Assembly: GCA_031216445.1 (NCBI GenBank)
Contig: CM062201.1
Coordinates: 6,409,501 to 6,473,500, forward strand
DNA from: Lateolabrax maculatus
Taxonomy: Eukaryota; Chordata; Actinopteri; Acropomatiformes; Lateolabracidae
Direction of reading: 5' to 3'
Length of the DNA stretch: 64,000 nucleotides
Shown: positions 51,826-63,960 of the stretch, piece after piece
Layout of the letters: each line of letters begins with the position of its first letter
Numbering within the stretch: the stretch's first letter is position 1
Notes under the pieces: model-generated
What the model was told of the DNA's origin: nothing
The model's input: the letters and a program-made list of their open reading frames with translations, nothing else
Database searches by the model: none
Translations under genes and position numbers: made by a program

Positions 51826-54800
51826 CTACAAACATGGCTGCTGCAAACAGTTTTGGTCATTGTTTTGAATCTGCACCAGTGCCCCTCCACTGTGTTCCAT
51901 CCCGTCATCCTCCTCATCCTGTTCTCTTTCCATCTGCCCTTCAATGGTGGTGATAGACATTGCAGCCTGACAACCCTCGTCATTCCTCCTCTCCTCACCC
52001 TCCTCCTCCTCGTCCTCTCCCTCCTCTCCCTCCTCCTCCTCCTCCTCCTCCTCCTCCTCCTCATCCTCCTCCTCCTCCTCCCCGTGTGTTTCCTCCTGCT
52101 CTCGGCTGCCCTTCGAGCTGTCGTCCTTCTCTCCACCATCTCCCCCAGTCCCTGGCCTTTTTGCTTTTCTCATGAACCTACTTCTTCTCCTGTTATCCTC
52201 TCCATCCTTCTCCTCTGCCATCGGCACTCCAACCACCTCGTCTCCCTCTGCCTCTCCAGTGCCTCCTTCATGTCCTGTCCCGTTCCCTGCTGCAGGACAT
52301 TTGTGATCTCTGTAATAGCTCTGTCTGGTGAATCCCTTGTTGCAGGTGGAGCATCTGAAGCGGTAGTTATCCGTGTGGGACTGCTGATGCTCGAGCATGT
52401 GAGCCCTGCGGCTGAACGCCTTCTGACAAAACAGACACTTGTAGGGTTTGATACCTGAAGGAGAAAGACGAGTTTAATAAAGTCAATATAATAATGACAT
52501 TTGTCATTTTTGAAACAATTCTTGGATTTTAAGCTGCTCTGGAGAAACTGGTTACTTACATGCAAGTCTCACATATGTCTAAAAAACTGTCATTCATCCA
52601 ACAGCTGTATTTCCACATCTGGGTCAGTCTGACTTTCATATAAATCTGTTCAGTCCTTAAATAATTCTGCTAACAGACTGGCTGTTTAAGAAATAAATCA
52701 TGTGGTAAGGAAGTTTAAATTAATGCTACAACTTATCAGAACATCAAAAACAATATCCTGTCAACTTTGTATGAATAAAGACTATTATTGGTATTATTCA
52801 CTCACCAGAATGTGACAGAATGTGGGCCTTGAGTTTGTCTGGTCTGTTGAATTCTTTGGTGCAGCCTACATGTGTCCTGATGACAAAATAGGAAAGTAAG
52901 CATTAAATTACATTGAATAACTTGAAAGAAAAGACTGTCTCAAAGGAATCAAAAGATAAAAACATGGCTACAGAAGAGCGACAAAAAAGCATAAGTGGTT
53001 AGATGTAACAAAATCTGAAAAGGAATGATAAAAAACGAATTAACCATTTCAGCTGATCTGGCTTTTGTATTGGAGAGCCTCACCTAAAGGGACACTTGTA
53101 TTTCTTGAATGGTTCGTGGATGAGCATGTGTCGCTTCACTTTGTCCTTCCTGTTGAACGTCGCCTCACAGAGGGAGCATTTGTATGGCTTTTCACCTAAA
53201 AAATGGAATCAGCATCAAACTCACCTTTACTTTGATTAGTCGCGTGTTTACAAATGGTGAACATAGCTCAAGTGTTTGTTCTGGCACAAATCTTGAAACT
53301 GCAAAGCCTTCAACATCAACTTGTTTAATCAGTAGACCAGGAGTGTACTCAGGCATTATTAAGGTATTGTTAAGCACTTCCTTAATACATTTTACAAGAA
53401 GTATTTTATACCTGAGTGAATACGTGTGTGCAGTTTGAGGTAGTGCTCTGTCTTGAAAGCCTTCTTGCAGATCTGACACTTAAACCTCCCTCCAATGCCG
53501 TGAGTGGGGAGGTGGCGTCTGAAATATCTTTCACAGGGGAAAACCTGACAGCCAGAAAGAGAACAGATCAGACACTGCACCGACGTCTTAAAATGTGAGA
53601 CTTGTAACTTCCAGAGCCCAAATATCACTACAATAATAGCTGACCATGCTAACTCTTTACATGAGGACAGCTTTCCAAAAGGGTATAATGTGTACGTGCT
53701 CACATCAGTGTGTGTAGTACCTTTTGACAGTGTGGGCAGGGGAAGTTGTGTGAAGCGGTCAGTAGATGTTGTTCCAGTGCTTCCTGGGTAGAATATCTAC
53801 TTTGACACTTCACACACCTGAGGTGGAACATGAGAAAAAAAATGCATCATGCTCAGCTTGATTTACATACAGTATGGATACTACATTTGTTTGCATTTGT
53901 GCACATTTTGTTTTGCGTTACTCTATATTTTTTACTGTCAACAAATCCTATGAACCAAAAGATTGAAACTAGTCTGTCTCTCAGTATATTCAAACTTCTG
54001 TACCCTATCTGTGGCCCTTTTATTCTTATTGAAGATCCAAATCTTTATAAATGACTAATAAATCTATAGCTTAATCTATGAGAGAGGCTTCCTCTCACCT
54101 GCCCAAACCACTTGTTTCTATATTTTGAGTCAAAAACACTGAAACCATTTCAGCTGACTTAGGGAGGCCAGTGTTCTTCCCACTGTTGTGCTATAATTAA
54201 TATGTAATCAATACACAAGGATGAGTGGTTGAGCCAACCTGTAGACTGTGGTTTCCTTGCGTGTGTTCTGTTGTGGGCAGAAGCAGTGGGAGTACTGGTG
54301 GACTCCCAGTTCAAACAGCGAGGGGAACACCTTGCTGCAGAGGTGGCAGCGGTAGGTCAGCTGCTCCTGGTGCGTCCTGATATGCTCCAGGAACTGATCC
54401 AACTTCTGGAAGGTCTGGGAGCAGGACTTCAACACACACTTATAAACCTGCAGGGAAGTGAGCGTAGTTATAAGAACTAAAAATAAAATAAAAATCCAGT
54501 GTTTTGATATGTTTAATTCTATTTACCCCAAAACAGCTTTGTATTATGAATTGGAATGAATAGAAACATGCAAAGACCAGACATGTGCTTGAGAAAGGTA
54601 ATACATTCCAATGACCATCGTACTTGATATTTCTTGTCAAAACAATTTTATTATTGTGTAGCTTGGAAAGGTCGGCTCGTCTCATGCGTTTATACTCTGG
54701 TGGGAAACGTCATGAGCTCTTCTGTCGGGTAATTAAACTAATGAGACGAAGAGTAAGCAAACGTTTGAGAGAAAAATTATCTTGGTAGCTCCTTGTAAAA

Positions 54801-57800
54801 AAAAAAAAAAAGGGCTGCTGTTAAGCATGCCATTCTAAAGTTACCGGGTGCCCTTAAACGCATCACACAGGCAGACTTTTCAAACCACACTGTGAAAAAA
54901 CTAAAAATCAAAGATAGTTACTTAGATGTCACCTTGATGTATATTTGTCAATCAAGGGTCAGGTTTCTGCACACACTCCACATACACCCTCCTCTGTACT
55001 CACCTGCTCCCCTTTGTGTTGGGTCAGGTGGGACTTGAGCTGGAAGTAGGTCTTGAACTTGCAGGCACAGAACTGGCACTGGTAGGAGCTGTCGATCACA
55101 ACTATCTGTTTGGTCTGAGCTTGGCACTGTTGGTTCTGGTTGGACTGCATCTGTACCTGAGGATGCCCGTTCTGCACGGCTTCCCCTCGGCAGCCCTCCG
55201 GATCAACCTGAGCCTCAGTCGCACTCTCCTCCAACTCCCCTGGAGCTTCTGTAATCAAGCATTGTATTTATTCTGAAGGTTGGATCCTATGAGCATTTAT
55301 TTTTGCCCTACAAGTAGGACAGAAGTACAAGTAAGTGTAAATCAACAAAATACAGAATTACATTCAAAGCTTAGAAACTTCTGTTGCACTTCACTTCCTG
55401 CACAATGTCCTCCGTATCATTTACATTCCATATATTTTGGTGTATGAAACAGATATTACCTGTCTGAGCTGCCTCTTCTTCATCTTGTGTTTGACTGTCC
55501 TGCTGCTGTGACCCCTCCTCCTCTGGTTCCTCTTGCGGCGGCGGCTGCTCCCCGCCCCCCTCCTCCTCATGGGATGACACTGGTACCACCTTTACTGTGA
55601 TGGGTAATCTCGACACTGTGCTGGCCACACCCATAGGCCACACCTTCGAGTTAAGTACAGTTATTGTTAGTGTCGACCAATAATCAAAGGAAGTGCTTTA
55701 TGATACCTTTTACATTAGGTTTCACTGTACAGCAAACCAAATATTACTAAACCACTTTACTCCACAATTAGACGTCCCAGTCAGTAGCTGTTTCAGTGAA
55801 TGGCCTTTAATGACAACAGTTCATTCCATTTGAAATGACTGTATAAGTCACAACACTAAACAGCAGGTTCATAGAGTACTCTGAATTGGTAAAGTTAAAA
55901 GACCTGTAGTTGCAAAAGCCTTTCCCCAAACAGCGATTGCTCATTAACTATAACTAGGCATGGCAGGTCTGACGACCTTTGGATTTCTCCGCATGTCGAA
56001 AAAATACATGAGCTAAAGCGTAAGGAACGGATTGAACATTGTGTTTGTGTGCTCTAACGTAAGATGAAAACATTAGCATGTTAGGTGCTGAGTGGCTTAA
56101 TGCCAACAGTGGTAACCCAGCGTTACTCTCAAAGCCAGGGAGTTACTAGTACTACTTAGTATTTATAATACTAGGACTTACCAAGTCTATACTACAATAT
56201 AAGAACATTGCTGCTTCTTTATTTCCATGTTCTACATGGTTGCTGACTTTTTGCCTGAGAAATGCAGCTTTGGCCTCTGTTCTTTGTGTCTTGTTTAAAC
56301 CCGGGGACTCGCTGCTCAGGGCACTTGCGCCCGACCCTAACCCCAACCCTAACCCTAACCACTCGGCTATGGGGTCGCCCCTAGCCTCCGTCTTTTAGCA
56401 TGATGTCATGTATGTAGCCATCGAGTGCATGTTGAAGACCCTTTTACAAGGTTCTTCTTCTAAAACTCTCTCTCTCTCTTTAATTCTCCCACCGCCACCA
56501 GGTGTAGTAATGGTAATATAGGAGAGTCACTTAGCAGTTAATTAAATTCCTAGCAATTATTAAATAATAAATTACTAATTATTAGGCTGGAAAAATCTAA
56601 GATGAATTGTTATTTGTTTGTTAGAATTAGTTTGCATTATTTTATCCATACTGTTATGAATATGACATCAACCAAACTGTTTGTAAAAAAAAAACACACA
56701 AACATAGATTTATGTCAAAAAGTGTGACCACAAACTATTTAGAACCTTGTGTGTCTGCATGTGTTTCTTCACGTTGGACTTTTGGGCAAAGGCTCGGCCA
56801 CAGACGATGCACTGAAACGGTTTCTCTCCTGTGTGACTGTGGGAAGAAAAAAGCTAGAGGTCATGACTGGAAGGGAACTGAGTCTCGTTCTCTTCCTCGT
56901 CTATTTTTAAATGGGTGCAGTCTACCACTCTGGCGGGTAACTCACCTTCTAATGTGCTGCTGAAGATCAAAGTTTTTAGAGAAGATTTTGTCACAGAAAT
57001 TACACTTTAGCCGTGGACCTTTTCCTTTCAGCTGCTCTGCTGAGGAGTAAAATGCAGTGAATGAATATTTATCCTACAATCATCATCATAAATTTTCATA
57101 TCCATGGTCATTATGGCATCATGTACAGTACCACTGATGAATATTAATAAGCTAATATGTTTTATGACGGATCAACACTGCATGAATATGTTTTCCTTAT
57201 TGGTAGAGGCTTTGGCACTAGCAGTAGTACTATTAGAACTACTAATTGAGATGGGTATTTTCTGTAATCTAAATGTTAAAAAAAGTTATTACATTTTTTT
57301 CCTCACATACCTGTGGCTTCATCTGGGCTTTTTTTGCTACACCTTGGTCGTTTGGGAATGATGACCTTTTCAAAGTCGCCCAGCTCTGTCAGGTTGGTGG
57401 TGATGCTGCAGATCTTTGTTTTGGTGCCCTGCTTCCCAGGGCTGTAGACAGGAGGGGTGGTATATGACTGGCTTTCCACACACTGACTGGGCACCTGAGG
57501 GAGGCACACGGGCTCAGTGCTTTGTCATCATGTAACGACATTCCTTATCTGATCACGTAATTTAATATCTTTGAACGCTTTCTTCCTGAGGCTATTATGG
57601 CCAGAAATTATTATTTTTTTTGCTTGTACAATACTAAAAGGCCTGGAATTAAATAGTGCATAGCCTATTTAATACTGATATGGTAACCAAGCTTTACTCA
57701 CTTGTACAGGATGGAAAGGCTGCAGACCCAGTGTGTGGATCTCACCACCGCCCCCAGTCATATGGGGCAGCGTGCTGTACACCTGGACCACTGAGTTGCT

Positions 57801-57898
57801 GTGGCTCGCTGGGACCTGTGAAGAGAGCGGCTGCTGGGCGGGCTGTCCGGCTGGCAGGGGGTGGGCCGGTGTCTGGCCGGAAGGCAGGGGGTGGGAGG

Positions 57899-57938
<40 letters not shown>

Positions 57939-60327
57939 ATGATGATGATGGTGGTGGTGGTGGTGATGATGCTGCAGGTAAGATACACCAGCTGTGTGCA
58001 TGCTCAGGTTACTCTGCAATACAAAAAAGGAAGCAGATAGATGTCATAATAGTGCAGCAAAAATGTATTATTTAATGTGTATTGTATGCTCAAAATGGAC
58101 ATTATCAGATAATCCAAATTAGCTCTGATTCATCTCACACTTTTGGTGATTTTAGTGTCTAAATAGAAAGCATGTTACACAGTGCCTGGCAAGGATGTGA
58201 TGTTTTCTACGTTTAGGACTTACAAATGTGACAGGTGGCAAAACACATACTGTGTAATGATGTGCTGTATTACCTGTATAGGGGTCTGCATGGCGGCCAT
58301 GGGCTGGTCGATGGAGGTGAAGGCCGAGATGGCCGACATGAGAACATCGTCACTGACCAGCACGTTGCCTTGGACCAGAGTGTGTGTCAGAGGGGAGGGA
58401 GGGACTGCGATGTAGGTGGATACCTGATGTATAAGTAGGGAGTAATACACAAATATGTGAGTTGTATTTGCGGTCTTGGTTCATAAAAAACACACAAGTG
58501 ATCATGCATGATTGTGTGAAAATTCATAATTCTTACCTACTACTACTACTACTACTTTAATACTGTCATCGCAATTATAAATAATAAATATTTGTCATAG
58601 TCTCAGGAGAAAAATTTAACTTATCAGTCACCCAAATAAAAGAAATCCTAAATATCCTCACCTGTCTGTTGGCAGGAGTCTGTGGTCCAGAGCTGATTGA
58701 CGGGACGGATGTGTAGGCATTGGTTGAGGCCAAGGACACGGTGGACAGGGAGGGCGCGCTAGACTGGCACTGCTCCCTCTTGTGTGTCATGAAGGCTGGC
58801 AGAGAGTTGAACTGTTTCTTACACTTCCCGCACAGGAACACGTCCTCGTCGTCTGCAGGAAGGACAAACATGGTGATGCATTTTACATTTCATGAGGGTG
58901 TAAGAGTGTTTCATTTTTTTTTTTTATAAACAGAAGAGAAAAAAAGTTAATTATCATGAGCAGAAAAAAGCTTCCATGTATCATCAAAGAATGACAGTGC
59001 AGAAACAACACATCAATGAGCACTTAGTAACAGTGCTACTGGTAAGTCAGAGAGCATACATGAACCCTACATTATTTCACAGGGGTTCGGTCAAAGTTAT
59101 GGAGACAGGTACCTTCTCAAAGACTAAATGGACTGAAATCACAGCCACTACTGACAGAACTTGATGTCCAGCACTTGCTGTTGGACCGGCCTTGTGTTGC
59201 AAAATCATCCATTCGTCAGTGCCACGAGACAGTACAAATTTCACACACACTGGTGTTTTCTGATTCATCACTTTTTTTTCACAAAATTTATTTTAATAGC
59301 TAATTGGAGTTGGGGGTAATTCAGTCAGTTTTCATAGCCCCCTGTCACTCATGTTCTCCATCACTAAAACATGAGAACAACATTGCCTGTCTTACACTTT
59401 CACCTATTTAAAGTAAACGTGTTCTTTCTTCTTTACATTATACTTTTGCATTAAACTGATGCTGTGTTAAAAAGCACATTTACAGAAGCTCCTGGCTTCC
59501 TATTTTGTGGTTCTACTTGGCTACACACACTGCAGGCTTTTTCATCCTACTGTTTGCTTTGCAATCACTCCGCCGTCATTTCCTCTATTTGCTGTGCGTA
59601 CCCATAGACTGGATAGTGGACGTCCCAGAGACGTTCTGGTTGTTTGGGTCAGGAACGCCGCCTTGGCCATCCAGCAGAGACTGGACCGCCAGCACCGTCT
59701 GGTTGTCCATGCCTGAAGAGGAAGAGGAGGAGGAGGAGGGTGGAGCAACATGCTGCAAAGCTCCACTGTATTCTGGTGTATGTTTCACTGAAATCTTAAA
59801 ATGGCAGTCTGCTAAACCTTCAGATGTAAAATAAAAAAATGGTGCATGCTTTACATAGGGTTTAATAACAATGATGATTAATACCTCAGGGGAATTCACT
59901 ACCGACTAACACAGACACACTACTAGTCCTATAGCAACACATGCAATACATTGCAATAATGCAGTGTGTTTTCATCAAAAGGGCCTCCTGCAAACATGTA
60001 AAATGCAGTCTGAGAAGCAAGAGGCGACACACATTAGTTTATTCGTTGGCTGCAATCGGACGAGAACTACTCACAGTCATAATCTGTCCATAAAGTCTGA
60101 ACAATAATAAAGCTGTCTGTTTGTTTACAGTCACAGTCACCCTCCCCTCTGTTATAACAGTAACAGACGCCTTTACGTCGTTTTATGGTGAGTTTTGTGT
60201 AGGTCCAAACTGTCCTGGTATGTTGAGGTTGTTTAAAATACACATTCAGGTTCCACTGTAGCTGTAGTTACGTGGTTATTAACAATTTATTCCTACCTTC
60301 AAGCACTTCAAATATTGCCTGCGCCAT
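51826..60327 (-). CDS. znf341: Zinc finger protein 341, complete, 16 exons
   Basis: Nuclear C2H2 transcription factor; the human protein activates the STAT1 and STAT3 promoters. Exons: 60327-60297, 59712-59602, 58852-58662, 58423-58274, 58013-57702, 57494-57311, 57039-56946, 56836-56746, 55643-55460, 55248-55004, 54447-54239, 53817-53721, 53544-53412, 53195-53084, 52876-52806, 52454-51826. Phases join to 947 aa (human about 850). It starts MAQAIFEVLEGMDNQTVLAV, almost as in human. A first atypical finger (CGKCKKQFNSLPAFMTHKRE) is followed by a long variable region with poly-His/poly-Gln, two fingers (KCNFCDKIF, QCIVCGRAF), an acidic linker, then about ten consecutive fingers from residue ~510 to ~790. 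The last (CSTCNKGF...YYRDHKC) is C2HC. The C-tail is Glu-rich and diverges from human. The exon at 56746 uses a weak donor (AAG|gttcta). Confidence 0.97.
51991..52083 (-). repeat. znf341: Coding Glu-rich tract in the last znf341 exon
   Basis: On the plus strand this is a (CCT)n-rich stretch; translated on the minus strand it gives residues ~863-893, almost all Glu with a few Asp and Gly. Likely length-variable. The opposite-strand ORFs (poly-Pro, poly-Leu) are shadows. Confidence 0.9.
56335..56360. repeat. Short interstitial telomere-type repeat
   Basis: CCCTAA CCCCAA CCCTAA CCCTAA CC, four near-perfect vertebrate telomere units, in a znf341 intron. Confidence 0.85.
57900..57971 (-). repeat. 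znf341: Coding poly-Gln/poly-His tract in znf341
   Basis: Minus-strand codons give 12 His (CAC/CAT mix, residues ~176-187) followed by 12 Gln, all CAG (residues ~188-199). The uniform CAG half looks recently expanded; the mixed His codons look older. Confidence 0.93.
58535..58557. repeat. (CTA)n trinucleotide repeat
   Basis: About six CTA units in a znf341 intron. Confidence 0.8.
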
Positions 60328-60331
60328 CTTG
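60319..60331 (-). promoter_or_regulatory. YY1-type motif over the znf341 start codon
   Basis: On the minus strand the sequence is CAAGATGGCGCAG, close to the YY1 consensus AAGATGGCGGC; the ATG within it is the znf341 start. Such a motif just downstream of transcription starts is typical of short-5'-UTR housekeeping promoters. Confidence 0.5.
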
Positions 60332-61650
60332 TAGCTCTTCTGCTGCGCAATAGGCGCTCGATTAGCTGGGGCGGCCGGTTGAGGTGCGCTCCCTTCACTT
60401 CACCGGAAAGTCCAATGAAAACGTTAAAGCCAAGACGTTGTAGTCAAACATTTACTTAATCAGTGTTCACGATATACTGACTGTGGGTTAAAATATATGT
60501 ATCGACTGGAAGCTTGTTACAGCTTGTTTGTGTGAAACCATCAAAACATACGGTTAAAGTTTTCTGTTGCTCCAAATAACTTTTTTTTCTATGTGACACA
60601 CAATTAAACAGAGGTAGTGACGCACTTGACTTTTAAATATAGCAATGTCACGCGCAACAGATTTAATGGGGGACAACTTGAGCAATACTAAGTGTAAGCA
60701 ATTCCACGCTGATTTCGTGTCAGGTAACAAAACGGACATGAAGGTGTCTGTTTTCCGTGGACCCTGAACGCACCGTCGCATCGACGACTCCGCGCTCGGT
60801 GGAATGACGGACCAGCGTCTGCACCAATCAGAGGCCGCCGGTCCCGCCCCCCGGAGAGTTCGGCTCCTCCGCCAATGGCAGCGGCCGGATTGGCGCACGT
60901 GCCGGTTTCGCGGCAAAAAAGATTTCGCGCGAAAACCGTCCGTTCCTTGTTTCGGTGCAGATCAGCTGGGACAATAACAACAATAACAGCCGATAACGGG
61001 GTCGGGACGGCGCTTTGACAGATGGACCGCGCCCGGTGTGAGCCACCGAAGGACGGCCGGCTGCTGTTGTGAAGGACGTGGCTGTGTTCCGCCGCTTTAT
61101 TTCCTTACACCTGCTTTAGTCGGACCGCTTCCTGCGTGCCCCAACAAAACCAGGGGGCTGAAGAAACTGCGGCTAATCACTCAGCTAGCATGCTAACGTG
61201 CCCTACATTGCGGTCGTCTCCGTGAACTGCGCCGAACCGACCGTCGCTTCACTTCACACACCGCCGAGGCTGCACCGGAGTCACGGCGGAGCCTCCTGCG
61301 TTGTAGGTATTTTGTTTCGGTAGCTCGCCCCAGGGAGGCTGCTGCAAAGTTTTAACTGCCGCTCAACTGAGCTCCGTTTCAGGCGTGAGGAGAAGTACCG
61401 TGGTTTTATAGTCGCCGGGGGGAAGTTTTCCGGCCGCGGCGGGTTGTTTGTGAACTTGTGTCCGTGTTTGTGGCGGGGGACATGAGCTAGGCCGTTAGCA
61501 GGGTGTGTAGCCGTGTCGGGGCAGTGTGTCCAGGCCTCGCGGCTCCGCGGGACCGACGGGACACATGAAGACAAAAGACTAGCCTCGCTCGCTAACCCGC
61601 CGCGGACAACCTGCGACTCCCTCTTTGATAACGCGTCGGGGTTGGTGAGC
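60332..61650. promoter_or_regulatory. Head-to-head znf341/e2f1 CpG-rich promoter region
   Basis: Near znf341 there are an ETS-like CCGGAA (60403-60408) and CCAAT (60412-60416). Farther right come CCAAT at 60824-60828, a GC box near 60843-60852, CCAAT at 60872-60876, ATTGG at 60889-60893, and two E2F sites at 60906-60934. CpG-rich sequence continues to ~61.65 kb and is probably the e2f1 5' non-coding exon; a candidate donor (gttg|gtgagc) lies near 61643. The CDS begins at 62038, so a short spliced 5' intron is likely. Confidence 0.7.
60906..60934 (+). promoter_or_regulatory. e2f1: Paired E2F sites of the e2f1 promoter
   Basis: TTTCGCGGCAAA at 60906-60917 and the perfect palindrome TTTCGCGCGAAA at 60923-60934, five bases apart. 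Mammalian E2F1 promoters carry paired E2F sites of this form (TTTCGCGGC type) that repress in quiescence and autoactivate at G1/S. Confidence 0.85.
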
Positions 61651-62037
61651 ATTTAGCAACAGCATTTTATTTGCCAAATTTCCTGTTTGGCAGAAGATCC
61701 TGTCTTGCTGTTTCACCATCAGCAGTTAGCTATGTTTGGTATCATTTGTGTGTGAGTGTCGTGTTAGTCGTGATGTATTTACAGTAGCTTGGTTAGAAAC
61801 AGACAATATGAGAGAGACAATAAGGGAGGGAGCAACTTTTTAAAGAAATGTTCAAGCTGCCTATAAACACCAGAAGGTTTCACAATTGTCCCTTAAATTT
61901 CTTAAATTCACTGAGGACAGGGCATACAAGAAGGTGTTGACACTCAGCAGTCATCTAAGCTTGTGACCCTCCCAGCCCCCTCACCCCACCCCCCAAAATA
62001 AAAGTCCAGTGAAGGGGCACCCGGTGAGACTCTGGCC

Positions 62038-62665
62038 ATGTCAGAGACTCTGATCACGGGGCAGACATCGGAGGATCTGTTGGCTGACTTTGAGACTCTG
62101 CTGAACTCTGGGAGTATTGACCTGGGCGAGGACCACCAGATAGTGATCATCACCAGCCCCAGCAATGAGGGACTCCACCCGACCGCTGCCCCCACCAGCA
62201 CGGGGGAAATCCTGCTGTTTGCCACGCCGCAGGGCCCTGCCGATGTGGGGATCCAGGACAAGAGACGGCCGGCTCTGGGAAGACCTCCGGTGAGGAGAGG
62301 GGTTGTGGGGGGGGGGGGGGGGGGGCAGAGTAGAGTTGAGCTAAAGTGCGATGAGGGAAGTGGTCAGCTGAGGAGCTCTCATTTAACATATAATGTCGAA
62401 ATGTTTACATGAACGTGCTTTTGGCTGCGGAACAAAGCTGTACAAGTCCACCCACCTGTTGCTTCTAGACGTTTTGCTTTTTATTCAGCATGAATGTAAT
62501 TACATATAATTATGCTTGTTCGACAATGTCTTTGTTTCTTTCTGCAACCATCTGTGTCTCTTCAGGTAAAGAGGAAGTTGGACCTGGATAGTGACCATCA
62601 GTATCTCAGCACCACCCGACCGTCCATAGGCCAAGCACCACCCTCCACACCTGCCCCTCCCAGAG
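62038..62665 (+). CDS. e2f1: Transcription factor E2F1, first two coding exons (gene continues past window)
   Basis: Cell-cycle transcription factor that activates S-phase genes with DP partners and is held by Rb. Exons 62038-62289 and 62566-62665, phase 0 between them and phase 1 at the end, giving 117 complete codons. An in-frame TAA at 61999-62001 supports the start. Motifs: an acidic start (SEDLLADFETLLNSGSIDL), the family motif QIVIITSPS, LLFATPQGP, and the cyclin A/CDK2-binding segment RPPVKRKLDLDSDHQYL, which matches human residues near 87-100. The DNA-binding, dimerisation, marked-box and Rb-binding regions must lie in later exons outside the window. N-terminus differs from the Ala/Pro-rich mammalian one. 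Confidence 0.94.
62307..62325. repeat. Run of 19 G beside the e2f1 exon 1 donor
   Basis: Poly-G beginning 17 bases after the e2f1 donor at 62290. G-runs close to donors can act as intronic splicing enhancers; this is inference. Confidence 0.85.
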
Positions 62666-63330
62666 GTACACACACAGCTTATTCTGCAGATTTCTTTTCT
62701 CATTGTTACTCAAAATTCACAGCCGAAGCAACGCGTCAGCATGGTACTCTGACCTTTGCTACAGCGGCCATTGTCATAAAAACAGCTGTCCTTTTATCAG
62801 CACAGACAACAGCCTGCCAACCTGTCTTTGTCTTCACCAGGGTGACTAGTGTCAGAAATAATAAAGACTCTTGGTCAGCTAAAATGGCAAAAGATAGTTT
62901 TTAAGCATACAGTAAGACAATGAGCGTTACTATGTATTAATTAATTTATGTTGTTTTCTCCCTCCTGTTGATCTTGATCAACAGTTGTGGTCCTTAAGTT
63001 CAAAACAGGAGGTAGGAGCTTTGATTGGCTGCTTATGGGAGTCAGGCTTCACTACATGCACAGCAAGCAAAAATGAAAATAGACTTGACCTGTAGAGGAC
63101 TAAACTGATGATTGAACAAACTACAAATTGATGTCACAGTGTATCTTTTTAAATTGGCATAAATACAAGGCATAATGTTTTGACATAGGGTGCAAACATT
63201 AACTGTATTAAGGGAAATATAGCAAATATAAGTCATATATAACTGTGTGCAAAGAGCGAAGTGATTAAAATAATAAAAAGGTGAGTTCCAGATATATTCA
63301 AGTGTCCTGGTAGTCCTGAGGTGCAAAGAG
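62666..63330. other. e2f1: e2f1 intron 2, first part
   Basis: AT-rich sequence, no exon of e2f1 recognised (the DNA-binding domain exon is not in the window). Confidence 0.6.
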
Positions 63331-63359
63331 CAGAGCGATAAAATGAATAATTAAGAGAG

Positions 63360-63960
63360 GGTGAAACAGATAAATGTGAGCAGGTCTGGCAAAGGCAGAT
63401 GAATTATAGAGTCTGATAGCACCCTGTAGGAAGGACCTCCTCTATCGCTTGTCGGTGCTCGCGACAACAGACTGATTAAACATGTCGGGCAGACATTGAA
63501 TGATCTGTGCATTCTCAGGAAGTAAAGTCAGCTCAGGTCCTGTAGATGGCCTTGGTGTTGTTGGACCATTCCAGTTGGACGCTGAGGTTCTTTAAGACTT
63601 GACAATCTCCACGTCAACACACACCCCCCCCCCCCCGGATGTGGACCAGAGAAGGAGGGGCCTTCTTCCTCCTGAAGTCCACCGTGATCTCTTTAGTCAT
63701 GACCACGTTCAATTGCAAGTGTTTTTCCCCACAACACTTTACAAAGCAGTCCACCAGGCCCCTGTATTCCTCCTCCTGCCCACCCTCCACACACCCCACA
63801 ATGGCAGTGTCATCTGAGAAATCCTGCAGATGACAGGATATGGAGTTGTGCCCATAGTTGTTCATCACCCGGGGCTGTTGCCGACTGGTCCGGCAGCCTT
63901 TCCCCGGTGAAGTCCTGGTGGTTCTTGGGTAGCTTTACATGCAGTAGACACTGAAACAGA
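63360..63960 (-). mobile_element. Antisense LINE fragment (L2/CR1/Rex-like) in e2f1 intron 2
   Basis: The minus-strand frame 63868-63614 reads LQDFSDDTAIVGCVEGGQEE, EYRGLVDCFVKCCGEKHLQL and NVVMTKEITVDFRRKKAPPS. This is a reverse-transcriptase palm with FSDD, typical of fish L2/CR1-type non-LTR elements. Sequence on both sides (for example gcaccctgtaggaaggacct at 63420-63439) continues the same element. Frame is short and interrupted by a C-run at 63624-63636; non-functional. Confidence 0.8.

Noticed and set aside
51853..52458. 201-codon plus-strand ORF, rich in Leu
   Set aside because: Antisense shadow of the Glu-rich last exon of znf341; no signal or domain.
57656..58075. 139-codon plus-strand ORF with poly-Ala
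   Set aside because: Antisense of the znf341 His/Gln exon.
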